Of a stretch of 64,000 nucleotides of DNA, positions 16,387 through 25,583 are shown in pieces. A program made the position numbers and the translations under genes. The notes below the pieces were generated by a model that saw nothing but the letters and a program-made list of their open reading frames with translations, searched no databases and was not told where the DNA came from. Origin of the DNA: VAZQ01 sp963712565 (lineage in GTDB: Bacteria; Pseudomonadota; Alphaproteobacteria; Rhizobiales; Xanthobacteraceae); NCBI GenBank assembly GCA_963712565.1, contig CAVQIP010000037.1, forward strand, positions 248,001 to 312,000, written 5' to 3'. How positions within the stretch are numbered: position 1 is the stretch's first letter; every line of letters starts with the position of its first letter.

Positions 16387-18423
16387 TCACACCGCTCCCA
16401 CCGTGATGATCAGCTCGCCGGACGGCGCGACGGTCAAGGCATCCCGTTCGAACAGGACCGTGGTCGTGCCGTGCTCCTGGACGAGCGCCGGGCCGGCGAT
16501 CTCGTTTCCGGCGCCGAGCGTTTCGCGCTGGTAGACCGGGCAGGGCAGGGCCTTGCGCGCGTCGCTGAGATAGACCTCGCGCTGCCGCGACGGCGTCGCA
16601 CGGGCGGTCTCGGCAAGCTTCGGAACGGCGAGCTTCGGGCGTTTGCCGATCATTGCCAGCCGGATGTTGACCATCTCGACCGGCTCGTCGGGCGAATGGT
16701 GGGCGTAGCGATGCTCATAGAGAGCATCGAATGCGGCCCTGATGCCGGCCCGATCGCCCGCCTCGATCGCCCGCAGGCTCGTCGGCACCGGAAGCGTGAA
16801 TTCCTGGCCGACATAGCGCAGGTCGAGGTGGATCTGACGCTCGGCATCGGCGGCGTGGCGCAAGCTCGCGGACGCTTCCGCGACCATCTCATGATGGATC
16901 TTCAGCAAAGTTGCAAAGTCGACGGTGGCAAGATCGGAATAGAAGGTGCGGATGAAATCGTGTCGTTCGTCCGCCAGCAGCATGCCGAGCGCGGAGAAAT
17001 GCGAGGGGAACAGCGGCACCACGACCTTCGGGATGTAGAGTTCGCGGGCGATCGCCACCGCGTGCAACGGGCCGGCCCCGCCCGACGCCACGAGCGCGAA
17101 ATCGCGCGGATCGTAGCCCTTCGCAACCGACACTTCGCGCACCGCGAGCGACATCTTGGCGATGGCGATATCGACGATCGCCTGCGCCGCCGCAATGGTG
17201 TCCAGCTTCAATGGGTCGGCGATTGTCTCCTTGATGCCGCGCCGGGCGCCGTCGGCATCGAGCTTCATCTGGCCGCCGAGGAAATGCTCGGGATCGAGCC
17301 GTCCGAGCACGACATTGGCGTCGGTGATGGTCGGCTCGGTTCCGCCGCCGCGGTAGCAGATCGGGCCGGGATCGGCGCCTGCGCTCTGCGGTCCCACCTT
17401 GAGCGCGCCGACGTCGTCGAGCCAGGCGATCGAGCCGCCGCCCGCCCCGACCTCGACCACGTCGATCATCGGCAGCATCACGGGATGGCCGCTGGCATAG
17501 CCGCCGACATGGTAGCCCGGCGCCATGGTCGGCTCGCCGTCGCGCACGAGGCTCGCCTTCGCCGTGGTGCCGCCCATGTCGAAGGAGATGACGTCGGCGC
17601 AGCCGAGCTTCCGTCCGACTTGCGCCGAGGCGATGATGCCGCCGACCGGTCCAGACTCCATCATGGCCGCCGGCCGCTCGGTCGCAATCTCCGGCGTCAT
17701 CACCCCGCCGTTCGAGCGCATGATCGAAAGCGCGCCGCGGAAGCCGATGTCGCCGAGATCGGAGCTCAGGGTTTTCACGTAGCCGCCGACCTTGGGCCCG
17801 ATATAGGCGTTCACCACCGTGGTCGACATCCGTTCGAACTCGCGATATTCGCGCAGGATCCGGTGCGACAACGAAAGATAGGTGCCCGGCATGGCGGCAC
17901 GGATCATGTCGCCGGCGATGCGCTCATGCTCGGGATTGACGTAGGAATGAAGAAAGCAGACCGCGACCGCCTCGACGCCTTCGGCGGCGAGCGCGCGGCA
18001 GGCTTCCGCGAGGCTGGTGCGGTCGAGCGGCAAATGCACCGCGCCGGAGCTCAAAAGCCGCTCGTCGATCTCGCGCGTGAGATGACGCGGCACCAACGGC
18101 CGGTGGCGGTGAAACAGCAGGTTGTAAGCCTCCGGCCGGTTGCCGCGGCCGATGATGTACACGTCGCGCGTGCCGCGGGTGACGAGGAGGCCGGTCTTGG
18201 CGCCCTTTCGTTCGATCAGCGTGTTGATGGCGATGGTCGAGCCGTGGATCAGTTCGTCGATGGCGGCCGCCGCGAGCCTGCTCTTGTGGATGCAGTCGAT
18301 GACCCCCTGGCCCAGGTCAGCGGGCGTGGTGAGGCTCTTGGCCTCCACGAAGCGTCCGGCCGCGTCGTCGAACCCGATCAGATCGGTGAAGGTGCCTCCG
18401 ATATCGATGGCGACGACGATCAC
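16387..18423 (-). CDS. hyuA: HyuA: hydantoinase A/oxoprolinase family alpha subunit
   Basis: This 678-residue protein has the actin-like ATP-binding start VVAIDIGGTFTDLIGF, the HGSTIAINTLIERKG loop, FDMGGTTAKASLVRDGEP and VEVGAGGGSIAWLD. These are the HyuA N-terminal and hydantoinase A domains in normal order and length. It activates the substrate amide or keto group using ATP, with HyuB completing the complex. Start GTG 18423 gives the motif right at the N-terminus. It is the first gene of the minus-strand operon, divergent from the Bug receptor at 18586. Specificity (N-methylhydantoin, oxoproline, ketone) cannot be decided from sequence. Confidence 0.92.
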   Translation of the reverse strand: MIVVAIDIGGTFTDLIGFDDAAGRFVEAKSLTTPADLGQGVIDCIHKSRLAAAAIDELIHGSTIAINTLIERKGAKTGLLVTRGTRDVYIIGRGNRPEAYNLLFHRHRPLVPRHLTREIDERLLSSGAVHLPLDRTSLAEACRALAAEGVEAVAVCFLHSYVNPEHERIAGDMIRAAMPGTYLSLSHRILREYREFERMSTTVVNAYIGPKVGGYVKTLSSDLGDIGFRGALSIMRSNGGVMTPEIATERPAAMMESGPVGGIIASAQVGRKLGCADVISFDMGGTTAKASLVRDGEPTMAPGYHVGGYASGHPVMLPMIDVVEVGAGGGSIAWLDDVGALKVGPQSAGADPGPICYRGGGTEPTITDANVVLGRLDPEHFLGGQMKLDADGARRGIKETIADPLKLDTIAAAQAIVDIAIAKMSLAVREVSVAKGYDPRDFALVASGGAGPLHAVAIARELYIPKVVVPLFPSHFSALGMLLADERHDFIRTFYSDLATVDFATLLKIHHEMVAEASASLRHAADAERQIHLDLRYVGQEFTLPVPTSLRAIEAGDRAGIRAAFDALYEHRYAHHSPDEPVEMVNIRLAMIGKRPKLAVPKLAETARATPSRQREVYLSDARKALPCPVYQRETLGAGNEIAGPALVQEHGTTTVLFERDALTVAPSGELIITVGAV

Positions 18424-18585
18424 GCTACCCAGCTCCCAGCCCTTCGACGCACGGCGCGCTTCCAGGACATGACGTGCGACTTGTGCGGGATTGCCGCATT
18501 GCGCCGACCATAGGCAGGCGCCAGAAAATCAGCGATACTTTGCGAAAAGGCAAGGACTTCAAAGAACCTCGAGGAGGAGCGGTCA

Positions 18586-19557
18586 ATGCGGATGTGGCTT
18601 GCAGCGGTGGTGGTGAGTTCGTTGGTGCCGGCGGTGGCGGCGGCGCAAGGGACGACCTATCCGGCCAAACCGGTGACGATCATCGTGCCGGCCGCGCCCG
18701 GCGGAGTGACCGACGTGCTCGCCCGGATGCTGGCGCAGCGGTTCACCGACGCCTGGGGCCAGCAGGCCATCGTCGAAAACAAGCCGGGCGCCAACAACCA
18801 GATCGCGGCGGAATACGTCACCAAGGCCGCCCCCGACGGCTATACGCTGTTCATCGGCCCGGAGGTGACGTTCGTGGTCAATCCGAGCCTTTACGCCAAA
18901 TTGCCCTATGACCCGGTGAAGGGTTTCACGCCGATCTCCGGCCTCGTCACCATCAACCACGCGCTGATCGTCAATCCTGCGCTGCCGGTGGAGAACGTGA
19001 AGGAGCTCATTGCGCTCGCCAAGCAGAAGCCGGGCGAGATCAATTACGGCACCTTCGGCGTCGGCTCGAGCGGCCACCTCAACATGGAGCTGTTCCAGGC
19101 GCTCTCGGGCACGAAGCTCCAGGCCGTGCACTACAAGGGCGCGACGCCGGCGCTGACCGACGTGGTGGCCGGGCACATCCAGATGATGTTCATCAGCGTG
19201 GGCAGCGCGGTGCCGCAATGGAAGGCGCACAAGGTCAAGCTGATCGCGGTCGGCGCCGGCAAGCGCATGGCGTTGCTGCCGGAGGTCCCAACGGTGGCGG
19301 AAAGCGGTCTGCCCGGCTACGAGGCGGTCTCGTGGTTCGGGCTGTTCGGGCCGCCCGGAATGCCGGCCGACGTCGTCGCCAAGATCAACGGCGAGGTGCG
19401 AAAGACTTTCGCCGATCCCGAGATCAAGAAGAATTTCCTCGAGCGGCAATATTTCGAATCGATCGCCGGTACGCCGGAGCAACTCGCGAAGTACATCAAG
19501 GCCGACGAGCCGAAATGGCGCAAGGTGATTCACGACGCCAAGGTTAAGGCGGAGTGA
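18586..19557 (+). CDS. Bug/TctC-family periplasmic binding protein
   Basis: This 323-residue secreted protein has a signal peptide (residues 1-21), PAKPVTIIVPAAPGGVTDVL, IVENKPGANNQIAAEYV, YDPVKGFTPISGL and an HYKGATPALTDVVAGHI loop. Bug proteins bind carboxylates or related small molecules for tripartite tricarboxylate transporters, though most are orphans without TctA/TctB, as here. GAGGAGG lies just upstream of ATG 18586. It is divergent from hyuA across 162 bases, so it may recognise a substrate of that operon. Confidence 0.93.
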   Translation: MRMWLAAVVVSSLVPAVAAAQGTTYPAKPVTIIVPAAPGGVTDVLARMLAQRFTDAWGQQAIVENKPGANNQIAAEYVTKAAPDGYTLFIGPEVTFVVNPSLYAKLPYDPVKGFTPISGLVTINHALIVNPALPVENVKELIALAKQKPGEINYGTFGVGSSGHLNMELFQALSGTKLQAVHYKGATPALTDVVAGHIQMMFISVGSAVPQWKAHKVKLIAVGAGKRMALLPEVPTVAESGLPGYEAVSWFGLFGPPGMPADVVAKINGEVRKTFADPEIKKNFLERQYFESIAGTPEQLAKYIKADEPKWRKVIHDAKVKAE

Positions 19558-19585
19558 CGACGCCTCCGATTGGATTAGTCGGGCG

Positions 19586-19675
19586 ACTGTCGTCCCCGCG
19601 AAAGCGGGGACCCATATTCCAGAGGCCGGTGCTTATGGGTTCCCGCTTGCGCGGGAACGACAGCAACAAGCAACT
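19586..19675. repeat. paired palindromic repeat, class B (copy 2)
   Basis: Hairpins CGTCCCCGCGAAAGCGGGGACC and GGGTTCCCGCTTGCGCGGGAAC lie between two convergent genes, with GTCGT at one side and ACGAC at the other so that the outer ends also pair. The spacing and outer pairing match the class B copies at 3928, 33836 and 38918. Confidence 0.75.
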
Positions 19676-19680
19676 TTGCG

Positions 19681-20748
19681 CTAAAGCCCCAGTAACTTGC
19701 GCGCATTGCCGCCGGCGATGGCGGCGACGGTCGCAGGATCGAGACCTTCGACCGAGGCGACGTGGCCGATCGGATCGTAGTCGGCCATGTCGAAGGGATA
19801 ATCCGTCCCCATGATGATGTGGCCGGCGCCGTAAAGACGTACGAGTTCCGCGAGTTGATGGGGCGTGAACACCACCGTGTCGAAGTAGATCTTCTTGAGA
19901 TAGGCGGTCGGCGGCTGCGGCAGCGCGCCGTGCGAATCCGAGCGGGCGCCCCAGGCATGATCGATGCGGCCGGAATAGGCCGGGAGATAGCCGCCGCCGT
20001 GCACCGCCAGGATCTTCAGGTTGGGGTGCCGTTCGAGCACGCCGTCGAAGATCAGGTAATGCAGCGCGATGGTGGTTTCGAGCGGGTTGCCGATCACGTT
20101 GTTGAAGTAGAAGCGGGTCAGCCGCTTGGCGTCGGTGAAGCCGTTGGGGTGGATGACGACGAGCGCGCGGAGCTCCTCGGCCTTCTGCCAAAACGGCGCG
20201 TAATCCGGCTCCGACAATTCGCGCCCCGCCACGTTCGTCAAGATCTCCACGCCCTTCATGCCGAGCGACTTCACGCAGCGTTCGAGCTCGCTCGCCGCTT
20301 CCCCGCCGTGGATCAGCGGCACCGTGCCGAGCGCAACGAAGCGGTCCGGCTTGCGCGCCACGTATTCCGCCAGGCCGTCGTTCACCATGCGCGAGGCCTG
20401 CACCGCGATGTCGAGCGGCACCGTGTAGTAGCACTGGTTCGGCGGCGGCATCACGACCTGCAGGTCGATGCCCATGGCCTCGAGGTCGGCGAGGCGATCG
20501 TCATAGCCGGTGATGCGCGAGCGGATGTCCTCTTCCTGCTTCTGGCTCAGCGCCTTGGTCTCGGCATTGGCGAAATGCGCCAGCGCGATCGTCGACATGT
20601 CGAGATGGGGCTTGGCGTAGGCCGCCGCCTGCGGGATCGCGACGTGGGAATGAATGTCGACGGTGATGCTTCTCGGCCTGACCTCGCGGCCGGGTTTGCC
20701 GTGCTTGCGCGCCGCCGTCGCTGCGTACTTGTTCCACTGCGTCGCCAT
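19681..20748 (-). CDS. ACMSD-like amidohydrolase (PF04909)
   Basis: This 355-residue protein has metal-site motifs in order: VDIHSHVAIP (HxH, near residue 31), ALVVIHPNGF, KILAVHGGGYLPAYSGRIDHAW and HIIMGTDYPFDMADYDP. Members decarboxylate or hydrolyse cyclic and aromatic acids using one divalent metal. Start ATG 20748 lies 55 bases after the livF gene at 20804, which makes it the last gene of the double liv operon. The intact HxH contrasts with the amidohydrolase at 4073. Confidence 0.9.
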   Translation of the reverse strand: MATQWNKYAATAARKHGKPGREVRPRSITVDIHSHVAIPQAAAYAKPHLDMSTIALAHFANAETKALSQKQEEDIRSRITGYDDRLADLEAMGIDLQVVMPPPNQCYYTVPLDIAVQASRMVNDGLAEYVARKPDRFVALGTVPLIHGGEAASELERCVKSLGMKGVEILTNVAGRELSEPDYAPFWQKAEELRALVVIHPNGFTDAKRLTRFYFNNVIGNPLETTIALHYLIFDGVLERHPNLKILAVHGGGYLPAYSGRIDHAWGARSDSHGALPQPPTAYLKKIYFDTVVFTPHQLAELVRLYGAGHIIMGTDYPFDMADYDPIGHVASVEGLDPATVAAIAGGNARKLLGL

Positions 20749-20803
20749 TTCAGCTTTGTTCCTTCTGTCGCTGAGGTAGGGGTCCGCTGGCCGAGTCCGC
20801 CCT

Positions 20804-21523
20804 CTAGAACACGCCGAGGTGCTGCGAGACCATGGCGTCGTCGAGCTTGATCTGATCGGCGGCTCCGCGAAACACGACGCGACCGGTGTTGATGATGACC
20901 ACGTCGTCGGCGAGATTGAGGGTGAGCTTGATGTTCTGCTCGACCAGCACGATCGATTGTCCCTCCGCCTTGAGCTGGGCGATGGTGCGCCCGACCTCGG
21001 TCACCAACTGCGGTGCGAGGCCCTCGGAAGGCTCGTCCATCAGCAGCACGCGGGGATTGCCCATCAGCGCGCGGGCGATGGCGAGCATCTGCTGCTCGCC
21101 GCCGGACAGCGAGCCCGCGAGTTGGGCGTTTCGCTCCGACAGTCGCGGAAAAAGCCGGAACACGCGATCGATCGTCCAGTCGGAACCGCCGGCGTTCTTG
21201 CGCGATCGTGCCGCCACCATCAGATTCTCGCGCACGGTCAGCGTGCGGAACATGCGCCGGCCCTGCGGAACGAGACAAATGCCTTTGCGCGCGATCACGT
21301 CGGGCGCGAGACCGGCAACCGGCTCGCCGTACAGGCTGATCGAGCCCCGGCGCGGCTTGAGGAAGCCCATGATCGTCGACATGCAGGTCGTCTTGCCGGC
21401 ACCATTGCGCCCGAGCAAGCCGAGCAGGCGACCCGGCTGCAGCGAGAAAGAGACGCCGTGCAGCACGTGGCTGTCGCCGTAATAGGTGTCGATGTCGGAA
21501 ATGGCGAGCGCCTCAGTCGCCAA
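20804..21523 (-). CDS. livF: LivF-type ABC transporter ATPase
   Basis: The 239-residue ATPase has Walker A LLGRNGAGKTTCMSTI, the LivF-specific GICLVPQGRRMFRTLTVREN, signature LSGGEQQMLAIARAL and Walker B VLLMDEPSEGLAPQ. It starts at TTG 21523, supported by GGGAGG six bases upstream and overlapping the livG stop by 11 bases. It partners the LivG, LivM and LivH products encoded just before it. The binding proteins at 24250 and 25584 are the likely substrate receptors. Confidence 0.93.
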   Translation of the reverse strand: MATEALAISDIDTYYGDSHVLHGVSFSLQPGRLLGLLGRNGAGKTTCMSTIMGFLKPRRGSISLYGEPVAGLAPDVIARKGICLVPQGRRMFRTLTVRENLMVAARSRKNAGGSDWTIDRVFRLFPRLSERNAQLAGSLSGGEQQMLAIARALMGNPRVLLMDEPSEGLAPQLVTEVGRTIAQLKAEGQSIVLVEQNIKLTLNLADDVVIINTGRVVFRGAADQIKLDDAMVSQHLGVF

Positions 21524-22256
21524 GGTACACCTCCCGGGTGCGCGGATCGGCCACCACCTCGCTGCGCGTACCCTCGACGATCACCTCGCCGTAGTGCAGC
21601 ACGGTGATGCGCTCGGCAAAGCCCAGCGCCGTGTCCATATCGTGCTCGATCATAACGATGGTCACCTCGCGCGGGATCGTGGCGAGCAGCGCGCGGACGG
21701 TCTGGCGCTCGGCCTGGGACAGTCCGGCGAGCGGCTCGTCGAGCAGCAGCACTTTCGGCTGCTGCGCCAGCGCCATGGCGAGTTCGAGCCGTCGCCGCTC
21801 GCCATAGGAGGTCTCGACCACGATCCGCTCGGCACTGTCGCCGAGCCCGACGCGCTCCAGCGACTCGCGCGCGTGCTGGTAGAGATCACGGTTGGCGGTC
21901 AGGATCGACCACGGGTTCCAGCGCCGCCGGTCGAGCCCGAGCAGCGCCAGCACCACGTTGTGAATGAGCCGCTCGCGCGGAAACAGCGTGAGAATCTGAT
22001 AGGTGCGCGCGAGGCCGAGGTGCACGCGTTTCTGCGTCGGCATGCCCGAGAGTTCCTGTCCGAACAGCCGGACCGAACCGGCATCGGCGGTGAGGTCGCC
22101 GGTGACCAGGTTGAACAGCGTGGTCTTGCCGGCCCCGTTCGGGCCGATGATCAGGCGGCGCTCGCCCGGCATGACGGACAGCGATACGTCCTTCGTGGCC
22201 GGCAGGCCGCCGAAGCGCTTGCTGAGATGCGCGACCTCGAGCGCGGGCGTCGTCAT
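21513..22256 (-). CDS. livG: LivG-type ABC transporter ATPase
   Basis: This 247-residue ATPase has Walker A IIGPNGAGKTTLFNLVTG, LARTYQILTLFPRERLIHN, signature SYGERRRLELAMAL, Walker B VLLLDEPLAGLSQ and H-loop MIEHDMDTALGFAE, with the LivG ending DPRTREVYLGD. ATG 22256 overlaps the livM stop (ATGA), which rules out the much longer upstream opening in the same frame, a shadow of livM. It is a cytoplasmic partner of LivF. Confidence 0.94.
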   Translation of the reverse strand: MTTPALEVAHLSKRFGGLPATKDVSLSVMPGERRLIIGPNGAGKTTLFNLVTGDLTADAGSVRLFGQELSGMPTQKRVHLGLARTYQILTLFPRERLIHNVVLALLGLDRRRWNPWSILTANRDLYQHARESLERVGLGDSAERIVVETSYGERRRLELAMALAQQPKVLLLDEPLAGLSQAERQTVRALLATIPREVTIVMIEHDMDTALGFAERITVLHYGEVIVEGTRSEVVADPRTREVYLGD

Positions 22257-23239
22257 TGCGCCGGCTCCGATGCGGTTCCGCGCGCCGCCTTGCGGCCTTT
22301 GATGCGGTTTTGCAACCGCCGCCACGCCTGCGTACAGCCCGGGACCAGGCCGTACGGCATGAACATGATCACGACCACGAAGATGAGGCCGAGCAGCGTG
22401 TTCCAGCGCTCCACATAGGTCGAAATCACGTTCTTCACGAGCGTGATGATGGCAGCGCCGATGATCGGGCCGGCGAGCGTGCTCGCCCCGCCGAGGATCG
22501 CCATCAGCAGGATTTCGGCGGACTGCTGCAGCGAGATCGCGTGCGGGCTGAGGAACAGATTGTAGTAGACGTAGAGTACGCCGGCGACCGAGGCCCAGAA
22601 TCCCGCCATCACGAAGGTGAGCCAGCGCACCAGCCAGACATTGTGGCCGAGCATGCGCATGCGCCGGGGCTGGTCGCGCGTGCCCATCAGGCTGGCGCCG
22701 AACGGGGAGCGCGAGAACCGCCAGATGCAGAACAGCGCGATGACGAAGACGACCAGCGTGAAGTAATAGAAGCTGGGCGCGTCGCGGATGTCGAAGCCGA
22801 ACGGCATCGGCCGCGCCGGGTGTCGGATGCCGTTGTCGCCGCCGGTCAGATCGTTGGCGCGATAGGCCACGCCCCAGACGATCTGGCCGAGCGCCAGCGT
22901 GATCATGATGAAGCCGAGTCCCGGAGCGCGCAGCGACAGCACTCCGAAGAAGGCCGCCGCGGCGGTCGAGATCGCGATCGCGAGGATCGCCGCCGTGAGC
23001 TGGCCGTAGCCGGCGACCGTGAGGAGAATGCAGGCGTAGCCGGCGATGCCGAGATAGCCGGCATGGCCGAGCGAAACCATGCCGCCGTAGCCGAGCATCA
23101 TGTTGATCGACAGCGCAAACAGCGCGTAGATCAGCACCTGGGTCGCCATGTTGACGTAGAACTCGTTGCCGATGATCCACGGCAAGACGATCAGGATCAC
23201 CGCGCAGACGGCGAGCGCGACGACGGTGCGAAGCGTCAT
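22253..23239 (-). CDS. livM: LivM-type ABC transporter permease
   Basis: This 328-residue membrane protein carries the LivM segments ALSINMMLGYGGMVSLGHAGYLG, LSLRAPGLGFIMITLALGQIVWG and ILGGASTLAGPIIGAA, with about eight to ten membrane spans. Its ATG overlaps the livH stop and its stop overlaps the livG start, so the three are coupled. An N-terminal span (VVALAVCAVILIVLPWIIG) is typical. No defect is visible. Confidence 0.94.
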   Translation of the reverse strand: MTLRTVVALAVCAVILIVLPWIIGNEFYVNMATQVLIYALFALSINMMLGYGGMVSLGHAGYLGIAGYACILLTVAGYGQLTAAILAIAISTAAAAFFGVLSLRAPGLGFIMITLALGQIVWGVAYRANDLTGGDNGIRHPARPMPFGFDIRDAPSFYYFTLVVFVIALFCIWRFSRSPFGASLMGTRDQPRRMRMLGHNVWLVRWLTFVMAGFWASVAGVLYVYYNLFLSPHAISLQQSAEILLMAILGGASTLAGPIIGAAIITLVKNVISTYVERWNTLLGLIFVVVIMFMPYGLVPGCTQAWRRLQNRIKGRKAARGTASEPAQ

Positions 23240-24102
23240 ATCTGCACCCGCCCGAACAGTCCCTGGGGCAGGAACACCAACACCAGCACCATCGGCAGAA
23301 AGAGGACGAAATAGGCGAGGTCGGGCACCAGCGCGATGCCGAAATTGTAGATGAAGCCGACGATGAAGCTGCCGACGAAGGCGCCGAGCAGGCTTCCTGC
23401 GCCTCCCAGGATCACCACGATCAGCGCGAGCGGCAGCATGTCGGTATCGAGGCCGGGATAGGCGTTGAGGATGGGCCCGCCGAGCACGCCGCCGATGCCG
23501 GCCAGCGCCACGCCCAGCAGGAACACCGCGGTGAACAGTCGCGATACCGGAATGCCGACGCCGCGCGCCATCTCCATGTCATCGACGCCGGCGCGGATCA
23601 TGGCGCCGAGCCGCGTGCGCTCCATCAGCAGATAGAGCGCCAGCGCGGCAACGAGCGCGATCGCCAGCACCACCAGCCGATAGGTCGGAAACGCGAACCC
23701 GGCGACCCGCAGGGGCGGCCGTAGCGCCTGCGGCGCCGGCAGCGGCATGGGGTCGCCGGTCCAGACCAGCAGGCAGATATCGGCGATGATGAAGGATATC
23801 CCGAGCGTGACCAGCACCTGGCCCTGTTCATTGCCGGTGAGCCGGCGCAGAACGAGCCGTTCGAGCAGGACGCCGATCAGTCCGACGCCGATCCCGCCGA
23901 GCACGGCCGCCAGCCAGAAGTCGAGGTTCATGCGCAGCAGCGTGTAGCCGAAATAAGCGCCGAGCATGAAGAACGCGCCGTGCGCCAGATTCGGGATTCG
24001 CATCAGGCCGAAGATCAGCGAGAAGCCGGACGACAACAGGAACAACAGGCCGCCGAAGGCCACGCTGTTCAGCGTCTGGATGATCCAGAACTGCCACTGC
24101 AT
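23236..24102 (-). CDS. livH: LivH-type ABC transporter permease
   Basis: This 288-residue membrane protein shows FGGLLFLLSSGFSLIFGLMR, then IPNLAHGAFFMLGAYFG, and the ATPase-contact region LALIVVILGGAGSLLGAF. It follows the binding-protein gene at 24250 by 147 bases holding a degenerate class A repeat, which may tune expression between receptor and permeases. It forms the channel with the product of 22253-23239. Confidence 0.94.
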   Translation of the reverse strand: MQWQFWIIQTLNSVAFGGLLFLLSSGFSLIFGLMRIPNLAHGAFFMLGAYFGYTLLRMNLDFWLAAVLGGIGVGLIGVLLERLVLRRLTGNEQGQVLVTLGISFIIADICLLVWTGDPMPLPAPQALRPPLRVAGFAFPTYRLVVLAIALVAALALYLLMERTRLGAMIRAGVDDMEMARGVGIPVSRLFTAVFLLGVALAGIGGVLGGPILNAYPGLDTDMLPLALIVVILGGAGSLLGAFVGSFIVGFIYNFGIALVPDLAYFVLFLPMVLVLVFLPQGLFGRVQI

Positions 24103-24147
24103 CGATAGTTCGCTTTCCCCCGACCGATGCTTGTTGGGTCAAGCATG

Positions 24148-24236
24148 TGCGGCGAACTCGGTGCGCTCCCCTCCCCAGGCCGGGAGAGGGCGCGTTCGCG
24201 AGACCGAAACCCTATGGCTCCGCCGCGGCGGAGAGG
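24148..24236. repeat. degenerate class A palindromic repeat
   Basis: The flank GCGAACTCGGTGCGCTCCCCTCCCC matches the outer end of class A copies (compare 35630 and 40010), but the hairpin core is decayed (CCAGGCCGGGAGAGGG). It lies between the binding-protein stop and livH, where only weak pairing is expected. Confidence 0.5.
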
Positions 24237-24249
24237 TAGAGTGCGATCA

Positions 24250-25494
24250 CTACTCCAGATTCTTCGCCGGCGGATAGTCGCGCGAATAGACGGGATTCTT
24301 CAGGAACTCGTCCTGCTTGTAGGTCCAGAACTGGCTGACGTCGGGATAGGTCTTGATCACCGCGTTCACGTATTTGCCGCCCTTTTTCTCGACCTTGCGG
24401 ATGTAGGCGTTGCCGACCACATTGCCGAATTCGTCGAACCGCACGGGACCGCGCAGGGTGTTCGGCACTTTCGCGTCGCGCAGCGCCTTCATGAAGACAT
24501 CCTTGTCTTCGACCTTGCCGTTGATGCTCTTGACCGCGTGGTCGAGGACCTCGCCGCACAGATAGGTCTCGGCGGCATAGACGCCGGGATCGACCTTGTA
24601 GTCGCGACGGATCGCCTCCACGAACCGCTTGTTGATCGGGAAATCCAGCTCCGCGGAGTACCAGTTGGCGGTGATCGCGCCGAGCGCGTCATCGCCCATC
24701 TGCTGGAGCAGCGACTCGTCCACCGGGGTGAAGCCGCCGAGGATCTGGATCTTGTTGCCGTATTCGCGCAGCTGGCGGATGAATTTGAAGCCGTTCGAGC
24801 CGGCATGGGCGGTGAACACGGCATCCAGGTTCGGCTTCAATTGCGAGATGTAGGTGCCGTAGTCCGGAGCATTGAGCGGCGTCCACAGCTTTTGCACGAT
24901 CTTGCCGCCGGCGTCCTCGAAGGCGCGATGGAAACCGGCGACGCATTCGTGGCCGAACGCAAAGTCATCGCCGATCGTCGCCACGCGCTTGTACTTGAGC
25001 TCCTTGGCGGCATAGTCGCCCAACGGATGGCTGGTCTGCGCCGACGTGCAGCTCGGCCGCACGAACCATGGATTGGGCTTGCGCTGGGTCATGTCTTCGG
25101 CGCCGGCCACCGACAGGATCGGCGTGCGCGACGAGCGGATATAGTCGTCGATCGCCAGGGCTTCGAAGGCGGCAAGCGGGCCGATGAGCACCGCCACGTT
25201 CAGGCGTTCGACCAACTCCTGGGTCTTGGTGCGGGCCTGGGCGGGATTGCCGGCGGTGTCGGCGGTGTGCAGCTCGACCTGCCGGCCGGCGAGCATGTTG
25301 TTGCGCTCCTTGAAGAAGACCGTGAGGCCCTGCTCCATCTGCAGCCCGCCCGAGGCGAGCGGACCGGTCTTGATGGTCAGGAAACCGACGCGGATCGGCC
25401 CCGCCTGCGCCGGCGCGGCGGGCACCTTGAGCACCTGCGTCGCCACGCCGGCGGCGAGCGCTCCCTTGATCACGGAACGGCGGTTGACGGTCAT
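24250..25494 (-). CDS. liv-type ABC substrate-binding protein, Tat-like signal
   Basis: This 414-residue protein starts MTVNRRSVIKGALAAG, a twin-arginine-like signal, then reads GPIRVGFLTIKTGPLASGG and continues as a Peripla_BP_6 receptor (LIGPLAAFEALAIDDYI, WFVRPSCTSAQTSHPLGDY, QFWTYKQDEFLKNPVYSR). It would capture an amino acid or aromatic/carboxylate ligand for the liv transporter. ATG 25494 is preceded by AGGGAGAAAAACC. A paralogue of exactly the same length lies 89 bases upstream, indicating a tandem duplication. Confidence 0.93.
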   Translation of the reverse strand: MTVNRRSVIKGALAAGVATQVLKVPAAPAQAGPIRVGFLTIKTGPLASGGLQMEQGLTVFFKERNNMLAGRQVELHTADTAGNPAQARTKTQELVERLNVAVLIGPLAAFEALAIDDYIRSSRTPILSVAGAEDMTQRKPNPWFVRPSCTSAQTSHPLGDYAAKELKYKRVATIGDDFAFGHECVAGFHRAFEDAGGKIVQKLWTPLNAPDYGTYISQLKPNLDAVFTAHAGSNGFKFIRQLREYGNKIQILGGFTPVDESLLQQMGDDALGAITANWYSAELDFPINKRFVEAIRRDYKVDPGVYAAETYLCGEVLDHAVKSINGKVEDKDVFMKALRDAKVPNTLRGPVRFDEFGNVVGNAYIRKVEKKGGKYVNAVIKTYPDVSQFWTYKQDEFLKNPVYSRDYPPAKNLE

Positions 25495-25583
25495 GGTTTT
25501 TCTCCCTCTCGATGGCATTGTTATCGATTTCTGTGGCTGTGCAAGGATGCCGGCCCTCGTCGCGCGAGGGGATCGAGCACGCG

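Noticed and set aside
16471..18513. 680-codon open frame on the plus strand
   Set aside because: Antisense to hyuA, with no domain; long antisense frames are expected at this GC content.
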